Shown: positions 24,761 to 32,554 of the stretch, in pieces | Numbering within the stretch: position 1 is the first letter of the stretch | Layout: each line of letters begins with the position of its first letter | From: Firmicutes bacterium CAG:582 | GTDB lineage: Bacteria; Bacillota_I; Bacilli_A; RF39; UBA660 | Assembly: GCA_000435515.1 (NCBI GenBank) | Contig: FR884179.1 | Location: 1-64,000 of the forward strand | Length of the DNA: 64,000 bases | Direction of reading: 5' to 3' | The notes under the pieces: model-generated | Seen by the model: only the letters and a program-made list of their open reading frames with translations | The model's database searches: none | Told to the model about the DNA's origin: nothing | Program-made: the position numbers and the translations under genes

Positions 24761-26581
24761 TTATGCCTTTGTTTTTATCTTATCAGTGTCTAGTTCATTG
24801 TCTAATAAAGATTCATCATTTTTATTATAGCCAACACACACCTCTCTTTTCTTTTTATCAAAAATTAAAAGAGAACTATTAAAAACCACTTTATCACCCT
24901 TATTATCATATATATAACTTTTATCAATTATTGATTTAAATAAAGATATAACTTTCGGTGATGCTACTTCAATATTCTTTAAATAAATAAGCGTATATGG
25001 TTTATATTTTATCTTACTTATTATATTTGTATCATTATATCCGATATATCCTGGATCACTTCCAATAATTCTATTTATTGAAGTATCGGATATAAAATCT
25101 TTCATATCAAGTTCCAAGTAATTATATTTTAGTCTAGCAACTAAAAAATCAACCAATTCTTTTTTATTTTCTTTATTTTCTCCTAATAAAGTAAAGGTAC
25201 TGGCCCTTCTAGCTTCACTTATATTCTTCAATACTTCTTCTAACCCACTAAATCCAAATCTTTCTTTTATTTCATGATTTATCTTCAATGCTTCATCTAA
25301 AGTAATAATTTTTATACCTGTCATACTTTCAACAGTTGTTTCAATGTCACTTAAATTCACACTTACTTTTTTCATAGTTTTTTTCTTAGTAAGATAAGCG
25401 TTTTTATAATCCTTATTTTTTAAATACAAATCTTCTTGACTACTTAAAAATTCATTTGAACAATTAATATTAACACGGGATAAAACCGTATCTAAAAGAT
25501 CTAAAGACTTATCAGGATTATGATTTATATACATATATTTATTAGCAAGATGTACAATATTTTTAATATTATCATCACTTATTTTAACATTATGATATGC
25601 CTCATACGAATTTTTTACACCTAAAAGTATTTGAATAGTTTCACTTTCAGTTGGTTCACTTACCATAACACTTTGAAATCTTCTAGATAAAGCTTTATCC
25701 GGAGCAATAAACTTTTCATATTCCATAGTTGTTGTTGCACCAATTATTTTTATTTTATCATTAGCAAGATATGGTTTTAAAATGTTAGCAGCATCAATAC
25801 TGCCTTCACCTCCACCAGTTTTAACGATAGTATGAATTTCATCAATAAATAATATTATATTTTTGCTTTTCTTAATCTCTTTAATAATATTATTAAGTCT
25901 TGTTTCAAACTCTCCACGATATTTTGTATTAGAAAGCATACTTGCCATATCAACAGAAATAATTTTTTTACCCCTCAATTTTTCTGGTACTAAAGACGCA
26001 TCAATTCTTCTAGCAAGTTCTTCAACTATGGCAGACTTGCCTACACCAGCTTCACCGATTAAAATAGGATTATTCTTATTTTTTCTTAAAAGTATTTCAA
26101 TAATTGAATTTATTTCCTTATCTCTTCCAATAAGTTTATTTGTTCCCACCAATTTTTCACCAATTTCATTTAATTCGCAATAATCATCACTTGTTAACTC
26201 TTTATATAAACCATCAATATCGATATCAAGACCTAAAAGAAGCCTTAAAGCAATTCCATCATCACTTGTTAATAATATTCCTAATATTTCTTTTTCACTT
26301 ATCTTTTTTTCTCTTGTAGCATCATCTATAACTTGACGAAGTAAAGGTGTATACAAAATAACTTCGCTTTTCTTACTAGCTTTTCCAACTACATTAATAA
26401 GCTCATTTTTTAAAATCTCATACGTCAAATTATATTTTTTAGTAATTTCACTTACACTCGCACACTTAAGCAAGCTTAAAAGCAAATGTTCAGTTCCTAC
26501 ATAAGGATGATTTAAACTCATACACTCCTTTTCTGCATTTTTCAATATTTTTTTTACTTCATAACTAAAATTATTATTCAT
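24761..26581 (-). CDS. ClpC-like AAA+ ATPase with degenerate, truncated second domain
   Basis: 606 residues (ClpC is about 810). Residues 1-130 are a Clp_N domain; D1 (150-310) is intact: Walker A GEAGVGKS near 176, pore loop KYRGEF near 220, Walker B FIDEIH near 245, arginine finger LSRR near 298. The M-domain is short. D2 (from about 420) keeps a pore-loop-like GSDPGYIGYND near 507, but the Walker A position reads LGENKENKKEL and the Walker B position reads YLKNIEVA, with KN in place of DE. It stops after the sensor-1 region, so the ClpP-contact loop and C-terminal subdomain are missing. D1 may still hydrolyse ATP. Confidence 0.8.
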   Translation of the reverse strand: MNNNFSYEVKKILKNAEKECMSLNHPYVGTEHLLLSLLKCASVSEITKKYNLTYEILKNELINVVGKASKKSEVILYTPLLRQVIDDATREKKISEKEILGILLTSDDGIALRLLLGLDIDIDGLYKELTSDDYCELNEIGEKLVGTNKLIGRDKEINSIIEILLRKNKNNPILIGEAGVGKSAIVEELARRIDASLVPEKLRGKKIISVDMASMLSNTKYRGEFETRLNNIIKEIKKSKNIILFIDEIHTIVKTGGGEGSIDAANILKPYLANDKIKIIGATTTMEYEKFIAPDKALSRRFQSVMVSEPTESETIQILLGVKNSYEAYHNVKISDDNIKNIVHLANKYMYINHNPDKSLDLLDTVLSRVNINCSNEFLSSQEDLYLKNKDYKNAYLTKKKTMKKVSVNLSDIETTVESMTGIKIITLDEALKINHEIKERFGFSGLEEVLKNISEARRASTFTLLGENKENKKELVDFLVARLKYNYLELDMKDFISDTSINRIIGSDPGYIGYNDTNIISKIKYKPYTLIYLKNIEVASPKVISLFKSIIDKSYIYDNKGDKVVFNSSLLIFDKKKREVCVGYNKNDESLLDNELDTDKIKTKA

Positions 26582-26625
26582 AAAAAAAATCCTCCTATTA
26601 ATTATATGAGGAAATTTTTACATTA

Positions 26626-27357
26626 TTATACATATCTATCTTCAAGTTTTAATCTATCTGCTAAAGTTACAATGAATTCTCCATTAGTAGGTTTTGACTT
26701 ATCACAATCAACAGAATTTCCAAATAACTCCTCCATATAGTCATAATCACCTCTACTCCAAGATATTTCAATTGCATGTCTTATTGCTCTTTCAACTCTT
26801 GAAGACGTTGTTTCATAACTTCTAGCAAGTCTTGGATATAACTCTTTTGTTATTGCTCCCATCATCGATGTATCATTATACATCATTTCGATTCCATCTC
26901 TTATATAAGAATATCCTTTTAAATTAGAAGGTATTCCTAAATTATGTAACATATCTGTTATTTTTAATTTTATAGTATTATTACTTTTATTTTCTTTAAA
27001 ATATATTGATGCAATAACTCTTTCAAGTTCACTGCAAGAATAAGGTTTCTTTAAGAAATAATTTGGTTGATATGAATTTATTTGCATCATCATATCTGGA
27101 CTCACATATTCACTTGTAATAATAACTTTTCTATTTATACCTAGTTCTTTCATCTTTGAAAGAATTAAACTACATAAACATCCACTTAGTAATAGATTGA
27201 TAACTAAAACATCATAATCTTCAGTTATTGAAGACATTGCTTCATCCCTATTACTGATTGCTTTTACCACATTGACACTACTAGAACTACTGAAATACTC
27301 CTCTACTGCATTTATATGATTAACATCTTCGTCAATCAACATTACACGTATCGCCAT
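26626..27357 (-). CDS. spo0A: Spo0A sporulation regulator with Asn at the receiver phosphorylation site
   Basis: 243 residues. Residues 1-115 form a receiver domain with an acidic pocket (LIDED, 8-12), Thr81 and KKP (103-105). The phosphoacceptor position is Asn54 (DVLVINLLLSG) instead of the Asp of DVLVLDIIMP. Residues 130-243 are the Spo0A DNA-binding domain, nearly canonical: LGIPSNLKGYSYIRDGIEMMY, ITKELYPRLARSYETT and SSRVERAIRHAIEISW. It would bind 0A boxes; a phased array of box-like sites precedes the gene. Loss of Asp54 implies phosphorelay-independent or otherwise altered activation. Confidence 0.95.
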   Translation of the reverse strand: MAIRVMLIDEDVNHINAVEEYFSSSSSVNVVKAISNRDEAMSSITEDYDVLVINLLLSGCLCSLILSKMKELGINRKVIITSEYVSPDMMMQINSYQPNYFLKKPYSCSELERVIASIYFKENKSNNTIKLKITDMLHNLGIPSNLKGYSYIRDGIEMMYNDTSMMGAITKELYPRLARSYETTSSRVERAIRHAIEISWSRGDYDYMEELFGNSVDCDKSKPTNGEFIVTLADRLKLEDRYV

Positions 27358-27397
27358 AATATCTCCTTTTTCTAATAATTATTCAACTGCTAGACTC

Positions 27398-27403
27398 ATT
27401 ATA
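27398..27403 (-). promoter_or_regulatory. spo0A promoter -10
   Basis: Minus-strand TATAAT 40 bases upstream of the start codon. No clear -35 at 17 bases, as would suit an activated promoter. Confidence 0.5.
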
Positions 27404-27433
27404 GTATAAATAGATGTAAAGATAAAGAGTAAA

Positions 27434-27475
27434 ATATGTCAATTTACGTCAACTATTGTCACATTATGTCGAACA
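27434..27475. promoter_or_regulatory. Array of four 10-bp-phased Spo0A-box-like sites
   Basis: On the plus strand TATGTCAATT, TACGTCAACT, ATTGTCACAT and TATGTCGAAC follow one another with an exact 10-base period (GTC at 27438, 27448, 27458, 27468). The last contains the 0A-box core TGTCGAA. The array lies 30-70 bases upstream of the spo0A -10. Confidence 0.6.
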
Positions 27476-27511
27476 TAAAAAAATTGACACATTTTGTACT
27501 ATTGTGTCAAT
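27476..27511 (-). terminator. Intrinsic terminator of the S41 protease gene
   Basis: ATTGACACA and TGTGTCAAT form a 9-bp stem followed by a T run on the minus strand; it overlaps the stop codon and abuts the 0A-box-like array. Confidence 0.8.
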
Positions 27512-28689
27512 ATTTCTATTGCTTTTTGAAGTTGATTATCCGTATCATCACAAGGATTTTTAGCATACTTTTTATCAAGAGTAACATATACACCAGGAGT
27601 AATTCCTATCTCATCTATTGAATTACCTAAAGGAGTATACCATTTAGCTGTTGTATATTTAAGCATTGTATTTTTTGTCAACCTATAAGTATTTTGTACT
27701 TTACCTTTTCCATAGGAAGTTGTTCCAACAACTATTGCTCCATAACTTTCTTTTAAAGATGAAGCTAATATCTCTGAAGCTGAAGCTGTTTTTCTATCGA
27801 TTAAAACAACTACATCTTTGTCATACTCTTCTTTAGTTGTATCATAATAAGTTTGCTTTTTATTCTTTTCTTCTAAAGAATAAAGAACATGTCCCTTTTT
27901 TAAAAACATATTTAATATATCAGTTACGCTGGTTAAATACCCACCAGTATTACTTCTTACATCAAATATAAGAGAATCAATTTTTTCATTATCCAATTCT
28001 TTTAAAGCCGTTTTAACTTGACTAGCTGAATTTTCTGTAAAACTTGATAAATAAATATATCCAATTTTTTTACCATTTTTAGTAAAAACTTTTCTAGTAA
28101 CAACTGGTTTTTCAATTGTTTTTATAGCTACTTTAAAATTCTTTTCTTCGTCATCACGTTTTACACTTATGTTTATTTCTTTTTTATCTTTAACTAAACT
28201 TAATACAGTTTCAATTGATGATGATGCATCTATTTTAGTATCATCAATTTTAACAATTATATCTCCACTTTTTAAACCTGCTACACCTGCAGGTGTATTT
28301 TCATAAACATTAACGATTTTAATTTTCTCATCAATCTTGCTTATTTCAATTCCAATTCCCTCGTAACTTCCCTCAAGTTTACTATCAAGATTAGTTGTTT
28401 CATCTGCCTTAAGATAACTTGAATATTTTTCATTCAAATAACTCATCATTCCATCAATTGCAGCACTTTCTAGTTCATCTTTATTAAATGACTTATAATA
28501 TTCATTTTTTATTTTATCATAAGTTGCTTCTACCTTTAAAAGACTAGTATTTCCAACTATTTTAAATACAACAAATCCAACAACCGAGCTAATTACTAAA
28601 CTAACTACTAAAGTTACAATTAAAAGTTCTGAAAAACTATAACTAACATGTCTTTTTTTTATTTTAAATATCTTCTTGATCTTTCTCAT
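27499..28689 (-). CDS. S41-family C-terminal processing peptidase (CtpA/CtpB-like)
   Basis: 396 residues. N-terminal membrane anchor (about residues 20-45), PDZ domain near 95-180 (SYEGIGIEIS, then GVAGLKSGDIIVKID), and the S41 catalytic core: LIFDVRSNTGGYL, VVLIDRKTASASEILASSLKE with the Ser nucleophile near 303, and GTTSYGKGKVQ with the Lys near 328. It cleaves exported proteins. In B. subtilis a PDZ serine protease (SpoIVB) sits next to spo0A and CtpB processes SpoIVFA; here the S41 enzyme holds that position, so a sporulation role is plausible. Confidence 0.9.
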   Translation of the reverse strand: MRKIKKIFKIKKRHVSYSFSELLIVTLVVSLVISSVVGFVVFKIVGNTSLLKVEATYDKIKNEYYKSFNKDELESAAIDGMMSYLNEKYSSYLKADETTNLDSKLEGSYEGIGIEISKIDEKIKIVNVYENTPAGVAGLKSGDIIVKIDDTKIDASSSIETVLSLVKDKKEINISVKRDDEEKNFKVAIKTIEKPVVTRKVFTKNGKKIGYIYLSSFTENSASQVKTALKELDNEKIDSLIFDVRSNTGGYLTSVTDILNMFLKKGHVLYSLEEKNKKQTYYDTTKEEYDKDVVVLIDRKTASASEILASSLKESYGAIVVGTTSYGKGKVQNTYRLTKNTMLKYTTAKWYTPLGNSIDEIGITPGVYVTLDKKYAKNPCDDTDNQLQKAIEILTQ

Positions 28690-28698
28690 TTTGCCTCC

Positions 28699-28721
28699 AA
28701 AAAAAGACTTAAAATTAAGCC
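28699..28721 (-). terminator. Probable terminator after the thioredoxin-like anchor gene
   Basis: GGCTTAA and TTAAGTC pair (one G-U) around two bases with seven T following. Short stem. Confidence 0.45.
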
Positions 28722-29239
28722 TTACTAGATAATTCTTTTATGATTTCATCAATATTAGTTGTATAACTTACAATTTTTTTGCTTTTTACTTTTATTAAAG
28801 TCGGCTTAGTTAGCATTAAATCTTTAACATCTTTAACACTTACTTTTTCCTCACCAGCTACATTGTAATGATTTTTATTAACTGCTTCATCTAAGTTAAC
28901 ATAAAATATATCACTTTTAGTACTGCTTACTAAACTTGAATAAATTGAAGCTGACTTAGTATCCTCAGCATTATAAGCAAGAACATAATATTCATTCTTT
29001 TCACTTTTTAAAATATCATCAAGAGTAATAAGTTTAGTATTTATACTAACTGCATTTGTAGTGCTATCTTGAAATTCATCTTTTGTTACATATTTACCAT
29101 TTATAAAGAAAAGCAATCCAATAAATAGGGCTACAATAAGTAATACAACTAAAAAGCTAATAACTTTCTTTACATCATCATTCATATATTTAGATTTTTT
29201 AATTTCTTTTGTTTCAAATCTTTTTGTTTCCTTTTTCAT
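28715..29239 (-). CDS. Membrane-anchored protein with possible thioredoxin-like domain
   Basis: 174 residues: charged N terminus, one transmembrane helix (about residues 27-50, SFLVVLLIVALFIGLLFFI), then an outside domain with ITLDDILKSEKNEYYVLAYN and MLTKPTLIKVKSKKIV. The alternation of strand and helix and the cis-Pro-like KPTLI resemble a thioredoxin fold, but there is no CxxC, so it would not be redox-active. The start at 29239 follows AGGTGG; an earlier GTG in the frame lies in the RBS. Function unknown. Confidence 0.55.
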   Translation of the reverse strand: MKKETKRFETKEIKKSKYMNDDVKKVISFLVVLLIVALFIGLLFFINGKYVTKDEFQDSTTNAVSINTKLITLDDILKSEKNEYYVLAYNAEDTKSASIYSSLVSSTKSDIFYVNLDEAVNKNHYNVAGEEKVSVKDVKDLMLTKPTLIKVKSKKIVSYTTNIDEIIKELSSKA

Positions 29240-29297
29240 CCTAACCACCTACTAAATATTTTATCACAAAATATATGTTTTATATATAAAAATATTA

Positions 29298-29321
29298 AAA
29301 AAATGGCTTTATTCAGCCACT
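29298..29321 (-). terminator. Terminator of the 56-residue coiled-coil gene
   Basis: AGTGGCT and AGCCATT pair around the stop codon, followed by a T run on the minus strand. Confidence 0.7.
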
Positions 29322-29479
29322 TTAATCTCCTCAATATCATTTTCTAAAATAAAAGTTAGTTCTTTCTGCATTTTTTTTATTGCTTCCTCGTTTTGTTTTA
29401 TTTCTTCTTTTAAGATTTCATTTCTTGATTCAAATGCACTTAATAAAGCATTAATATCTTTTACTTTTTCGTCTTCCAT
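29309..29479 (-). CDS. Small coiled-coil protein (56 residues)
   Basis: A 56-residue frame starting after GAGGTG. Highly charged (Glu/Lys-rich) with heptad-like Leu/Ile spacing (NALLSAFESRNEILKEEI, then QKELTFILENDIEEI), so probably one long helix. No homologue comes to mind. It has a terminator of its own, which supports it being a real gene. Cytoplasmic. Confidence 0.6.
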   Translation of the reverse strand: MEDEKVKDINALLSAFESRNEILKEEIKQNEEAIKKMQKELTFILENDIEEIKVAE

Positions 29480-29564
29480 AACTGCACCTCATTACAAGTG
29501 TTTATTATACTAAAATAGAATTCTTAATACAATCTTTTTATTTAATTATTTTAAATTTTTAACC

Positions 29565-29592
29565 AGAAAAAATGGCCAATAAGCCACTTTTA
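29565..29592 (-). terminator. Terminator of the lipoprotein gene
   Basis: AGTGGC and GCCATT pair with a short loop and six T follow on the minus strand. Confidence 0.65.
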
Positions 29593-29599
29593 TCATCAT

Positions 29600-30748
29600 C
29601 TATTTTGTGCTTGCAACCAATGAAGTTCCATTTGTTATACTTTCAGCAATAGTCATCATTTCACTAGAATTTAATGTATTGCTAGTTAAATAGAAATCTA
29701 CTCCACTTGCACTCCAGTAAACTGAGTTATCTCCTAGTGCCCCAATTGTATTACCTAATATTACTGGTTCTCCATTAACTGGAACAATTTCCATTTCATC
29801 ATTAATTTTACTTGCTTCTTCTACTAATATAAATGGATCTACTCCAGCAAATGTCAAGATAACACGTTCACCATCATCAGTACTAACTTTATCCTTTGAA
29901 TGAAGATATGTATCTGTTGGAACATATAAAGGATAAATTATATCATCAAGAACATTTCCAGTAGTTTCAGTTTTCTTACATTTATCTTTACATGTATCAT
30001 CACTACAAGTGCTTATACAATCTTCTTCAGTTTTTTTATTTTCTTCTGTAGTTTTATTATCGGTTGTTTCAGTAGTTTTATTTGTATCTTTATCTGTAGT
30101 TTTATTATTCTTTGAACTATCAGTTTCTTTAACTAGTGTATCTAATTTAAAATAATTTGAATCAAATTTTGGAGAATAGTTAATACTATTAACTTTAACT
30201 TTTAATAAAGAAACTCCTTCAGAATTTTTAACATTAATTTCTTTAATATCAAATTTCTTATCAGTTATAATAGTTTCTCTTTCAAGCTTTTGATTATTAG
30301 GATAATTAACTGATGAATCTATTTCATATCCACCATTAATCTCTTTAATAGTCGCTTTAGCATCATTATTAACGTCATTAATTAAAGACTCTATTAAATA
30401 TGCTTGACTTGAATTACTTGGCCACTCACTCATGAATTTAAAACTTTTATTTAAGTTAGGTGTAACAACGTAAACCCCCTCAGAATTTTTTAATATTACT
30501 TGTTCATGATTGTTGATTGTATTCACTAAGCTAACTTTATAATTAGTTTTATTATCAACGCCAACTTTTATATTATAAGTAAATTCATCTTCATTACTTA
30601 CAATAACCATCTCTCCAGTTAATTCATAACTATTTTTCTTCCCATTATAATCCTTAAATGACTTCATCAAGTCTTTAGTATTGTTCATACATCCTGTTAA
30701 AAGGAAAACACTTAGGATTATAAATACTACCTTTTTTATATTAATCAC
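29600..30748 (-). CDS. Lipoprotein with LolA-like domain and DUF4367-like C terminus, Cys-rich hinge
   Basis: 382 residues. Lipoprotein signal with lipobox LTGC at about residue 20. Residues 30-205 resemble the LolA/MucB-like fold seen in Firmicutes lipoproteins (including the GerS germination lipoprotein). A Thr/Lys/Asp-rich linker follows (about 208-240), then a cluster of four Cys (CISTCSDDTCKDKC, near 244-257), and a C-terminal domain like DUF4367. GTG start preceded by AGGA. A role in the envelope or spore cortex is possible but not shown by the sequence. Confidence 0.6.
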   Translation of the reverse strand: MINIKKVVFIILSVFLLTGCMNNTKDLMKSFKDYNGKKNSYELTGEMVIVSNEDEFTYNIKVGVDNKTNYKVSLVNTINNHEQVILKNSEGVYVVTPNLNKSFKFMSEWPSNSSQAYLIESLINDVNNDAKATIKEINGGYEIDSSVNYPNNQKLERETIITDKKFDIKEINVKNSEGVSLLKVKVNSINYSPKFDSNYFKLDTLVKETDSSKNNKTTDKDTNKTTETTDNKTTEENKKTEEDCISTCSDDTCKDKCKKTETTGNVLDDIIYPLYVPTDTYLHSKDKVSTDDGERVILTFAGVDPFILVEEASKINDEMEIVPVNGEPVILGNTIGALGDNSVYWSASGVDFYLTSNTLNSSEMMTIAESITNGTSLVASTK

Positions 30749-30833
30749 CCTTTCCTAATTAATTACTATGTCAAAAAGATGTTTTTAATAACTAAAAAAG
30801 GAAAGTATTTTAACTTTCCATTAAATGACATTT

Positions 30834-32102
30834 CTAATTAAAATAATTTAAAACTAAATCAATATCAATATTATCTTTAGTTCCAAGTTGTATATCTTCT
30901 ATCTCAATATTCTTACCATCAAATTTATTTCCTAAAACAATTAATTTTGGAGTTCCCAATAAAGAAACATCATTAATTCTATTACCTAATGAAAGATTTT
31001 CCCTATCATCAATTATAGCAGATATACCATGACTACTTAATACATCATATAAATTTTCAGCCACATTCTTATTATTTTCTGAATATATTATATGAACTTT
31101 ATATGGAGCTATTTCATATGGTATTACAAAACCCTTTATCTTTCCATTTTTATATACCAAATTATTTTCTATGATAGTTGCCAATATTCTTCCTAATCCA
31201 ATTCCGTAACATCCCATATAAAATGGCTTACTATTTCCACATTCATCTTGGTAGAATAATTTCATACTTTCTGAATACTTTGTGCCAAGTTCAAAATTAT
31301 TTCCTAGTTCGACTGAGTTAACTTCAATCAAATCTTCCAACTTCAAATTGTCAAGCTGATTAATAAAGGTTTCTTTATCTTCAAATGACAAAACTTCTTT
31401 ATTTATACCAATCTTTTTTTCCTTATCATATAAGATGATATCTTCACCTAATGAAGTAGGAGCTTGAAATTCTTCTGAGACTCTACCTCCCATTGTTCCA
31501 CCATCACTTATAACTGATATAACATTTATTCCAAGTCTTTTAAAAATATTAATATAAACATCATGCATTTTATTAAAAGTTTTATGCATATCCTCTTCGT
31601 TTTTATCAAAAGAGTATGCATCCATCATTACAAAGGTCCTAGGTCTAAATAAATATCCTCTAGTTCTAATTTCTTTTCTAAACTTTTCTCCTATTTGATA
31701 ATAGATAGTTGGAAGTTGTCTATATGATAATAATCTATTAGCCCCAAATATAGTTGCACATTCCTCTGCTGTAGGGGCAAGTCCATATTCTCCAAGGTTA
31801 TTTTTAAAATTAAACATTATATCTTTTTCAACTGTATATTGATTCCATCTGTTTGATTTTTCCCAAATACTTTTTGGTTGTAATTTAGGCCATTCAACCT
31901 GAATACAATCAGCTTTATCTAATTCCTCAATTATGATATTTTCTACTATTTTCTCAAATTTGGTCCATATATTTCCGTAACCATAAATTCCACTTTCAAA
32001 TTGATATAATTCACCTATTTTTAATAAAATATCTTGTGCTGAATAATTTTTATCAACATCTTCAAGATTTATTTTTTTTATATTTAATTTACTTAATCTC
32101 AT
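30834..32102 (-). CDS. proS: Prolyl-tRNA synthetase, short bacterial type without editing insertion
   Basis: 422 residues, class II. Motif 2 region YYQIGEKFRKEIRTRGYLFRPRTFVMMDAYSF near 140-170 runs within about 50 residues into EFQAPTSLGEDIILY, with no INS editing domain between motifs 2 and 3. Motif 3 is YMGCYGIGLGRILATIIE near 300, followed by the anticodon-binding domain. It charges tRNA-Pro; without the INS domain it is expected to lack cis-editing of Ala-tRNA-Pro. Regulated by the T-box upstream. RBS AGAGAGGA. Confidence 0.95.
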   Translation of the reverse strand: MRLSKLNIKKINLEDVDKNYSAQDILLKIGELYQFESGIYGYGNIWTKFEKIVENIIIEELDKADCIQVEWPKLQPKSIWEKSNRWNQYTVEKDIMFNFKNNLGEYGLAPTAEECATIFGANRLLSYRQLPTIYYQIGEKFRKEIRTRGYLFRPRTFVMMDAYSFDKNEEDMHKTFNKMHDVYINIFKRLGINVISVISDGGTMGGRVSEEFQAPTSLGEDIILYDKEKKIGINKEVLSFEDKETFINQLDNLKLEDLIEVNSVELGNNFELGTKYSESMKLFYQDECGNSKPFYMGCYGIGLGRILATIIENNLVYKNGKIKGFVIPYEIAPYKVHIIYSENNKNVAENLYDVLSSHGISAIIDDRENLSLGNRINDVSLLGTPKLIVLGNKFDGKNIEIEDIQLGTKDNIDIDLVLNYFN

Positions 32103-32133
32103 AAAATTATCCTCTCTTTCTATAATTTATATT

Positions 32134-32160
32134 TCAATCAAACGGTCGTTTTATTCTCAT
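32134..32160 (-). CDS. Possible 8-codon upstream ORF with a Pro codon
   Basis: Between the T-box terminator and proS, ATG after GAAAGG/AATAGGA opens MRIKRPFD and stops 31 bases before the proS start. One Pro codon (CCG). It could be chance, but the tyrS leader holds a stronger equivalent. Confidence 0.25.
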   Translation of the reverse strand: MRIKRPFD

Positions 32161-32175
32161 TCCTATTTTCCTTTC

Positions 32176-32385
32176 AAAAAAAAAGAATGATACCTAAGGA
32201 GTGCAAAAAGCACGGTACCATCCTACTATTAACTTAATTTAAATAACGGTATTACCGAAAATGTTTACATTTCACTCAAAAGATAGGAACTAATTATCCA
32301 TATAACTTGTTCACACTATACCAAGCTCACTTTTATATTTCTTAATTAGCATTTCTTTATCATCGATTTAATAATAATTTGATTT
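32176..32385 (-). promoter_or_regulatory. T-box riboswitch, proline (specifier CCU)
   Basis: The minus strand carries the T-box AGGATGGTACCGTGC (antiterminator side) followed by a terminator GTGC-TTTTT-GCAC whose outer arms continue to GATGG/TCATT and a T run. Stem I is visible upstream: AAAGA pairs with TCTTT, CTAATTA with TAATTAG, and the internal loop TTCCTA between them holds CCU (32285-32287), a Pro codon. The terminal hairpin is CTTG...CAAG around GTATAGTGTGAA. Uncharged tRNA-Pro would favour read-through into proS. Confidence 0.9.
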
Positions 32386-32391
32386 TTGAAT

Positions 32392-32420
32392 ATTTTATGT
32401 AAAGATACAAAGTATATCAA
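32392..32420 (-). promoter_or_regulatory. proS T-box promoter (proximal)
   Basis: Minus-strand TTGATA, 17-base spacer, TAAAAT, placing the transcript start near 32385, just before stem I. Confidence 0.7.
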
Positions 32421-32488
32421 TACTATCATAGGATCTTCCATCAAATAATATTCATTGAGTTGACGTTTATAATGCCGCTTCCTGCTTA

Positions 32489-32517
32489 ATTATAAACTAT
32501 TGATAATTTTTTTGCAA
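32489..32517 (-). promoter_or_regulatory. Second minus-strand promoter upstream of the proS T-box
   Basis: TTGCAA, 17-base spacer, TATAAT. Its transcript would carry about 95 extra bases before the proximal promoter; purpose not evident. Confidence 0.5.
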
Positions 32518-32554
32518 ATTTAACAATATAACAAGATAAATACTTTTTAATATC

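Noticed and set aside
27434..27475. CRISPR-like or tandem-repeat reading of the 10-bp repeats
   Set aside because: Units are only 10 bases, imperfect and directly contiguous; the position upstream of spo0A favours regulator binding sites.
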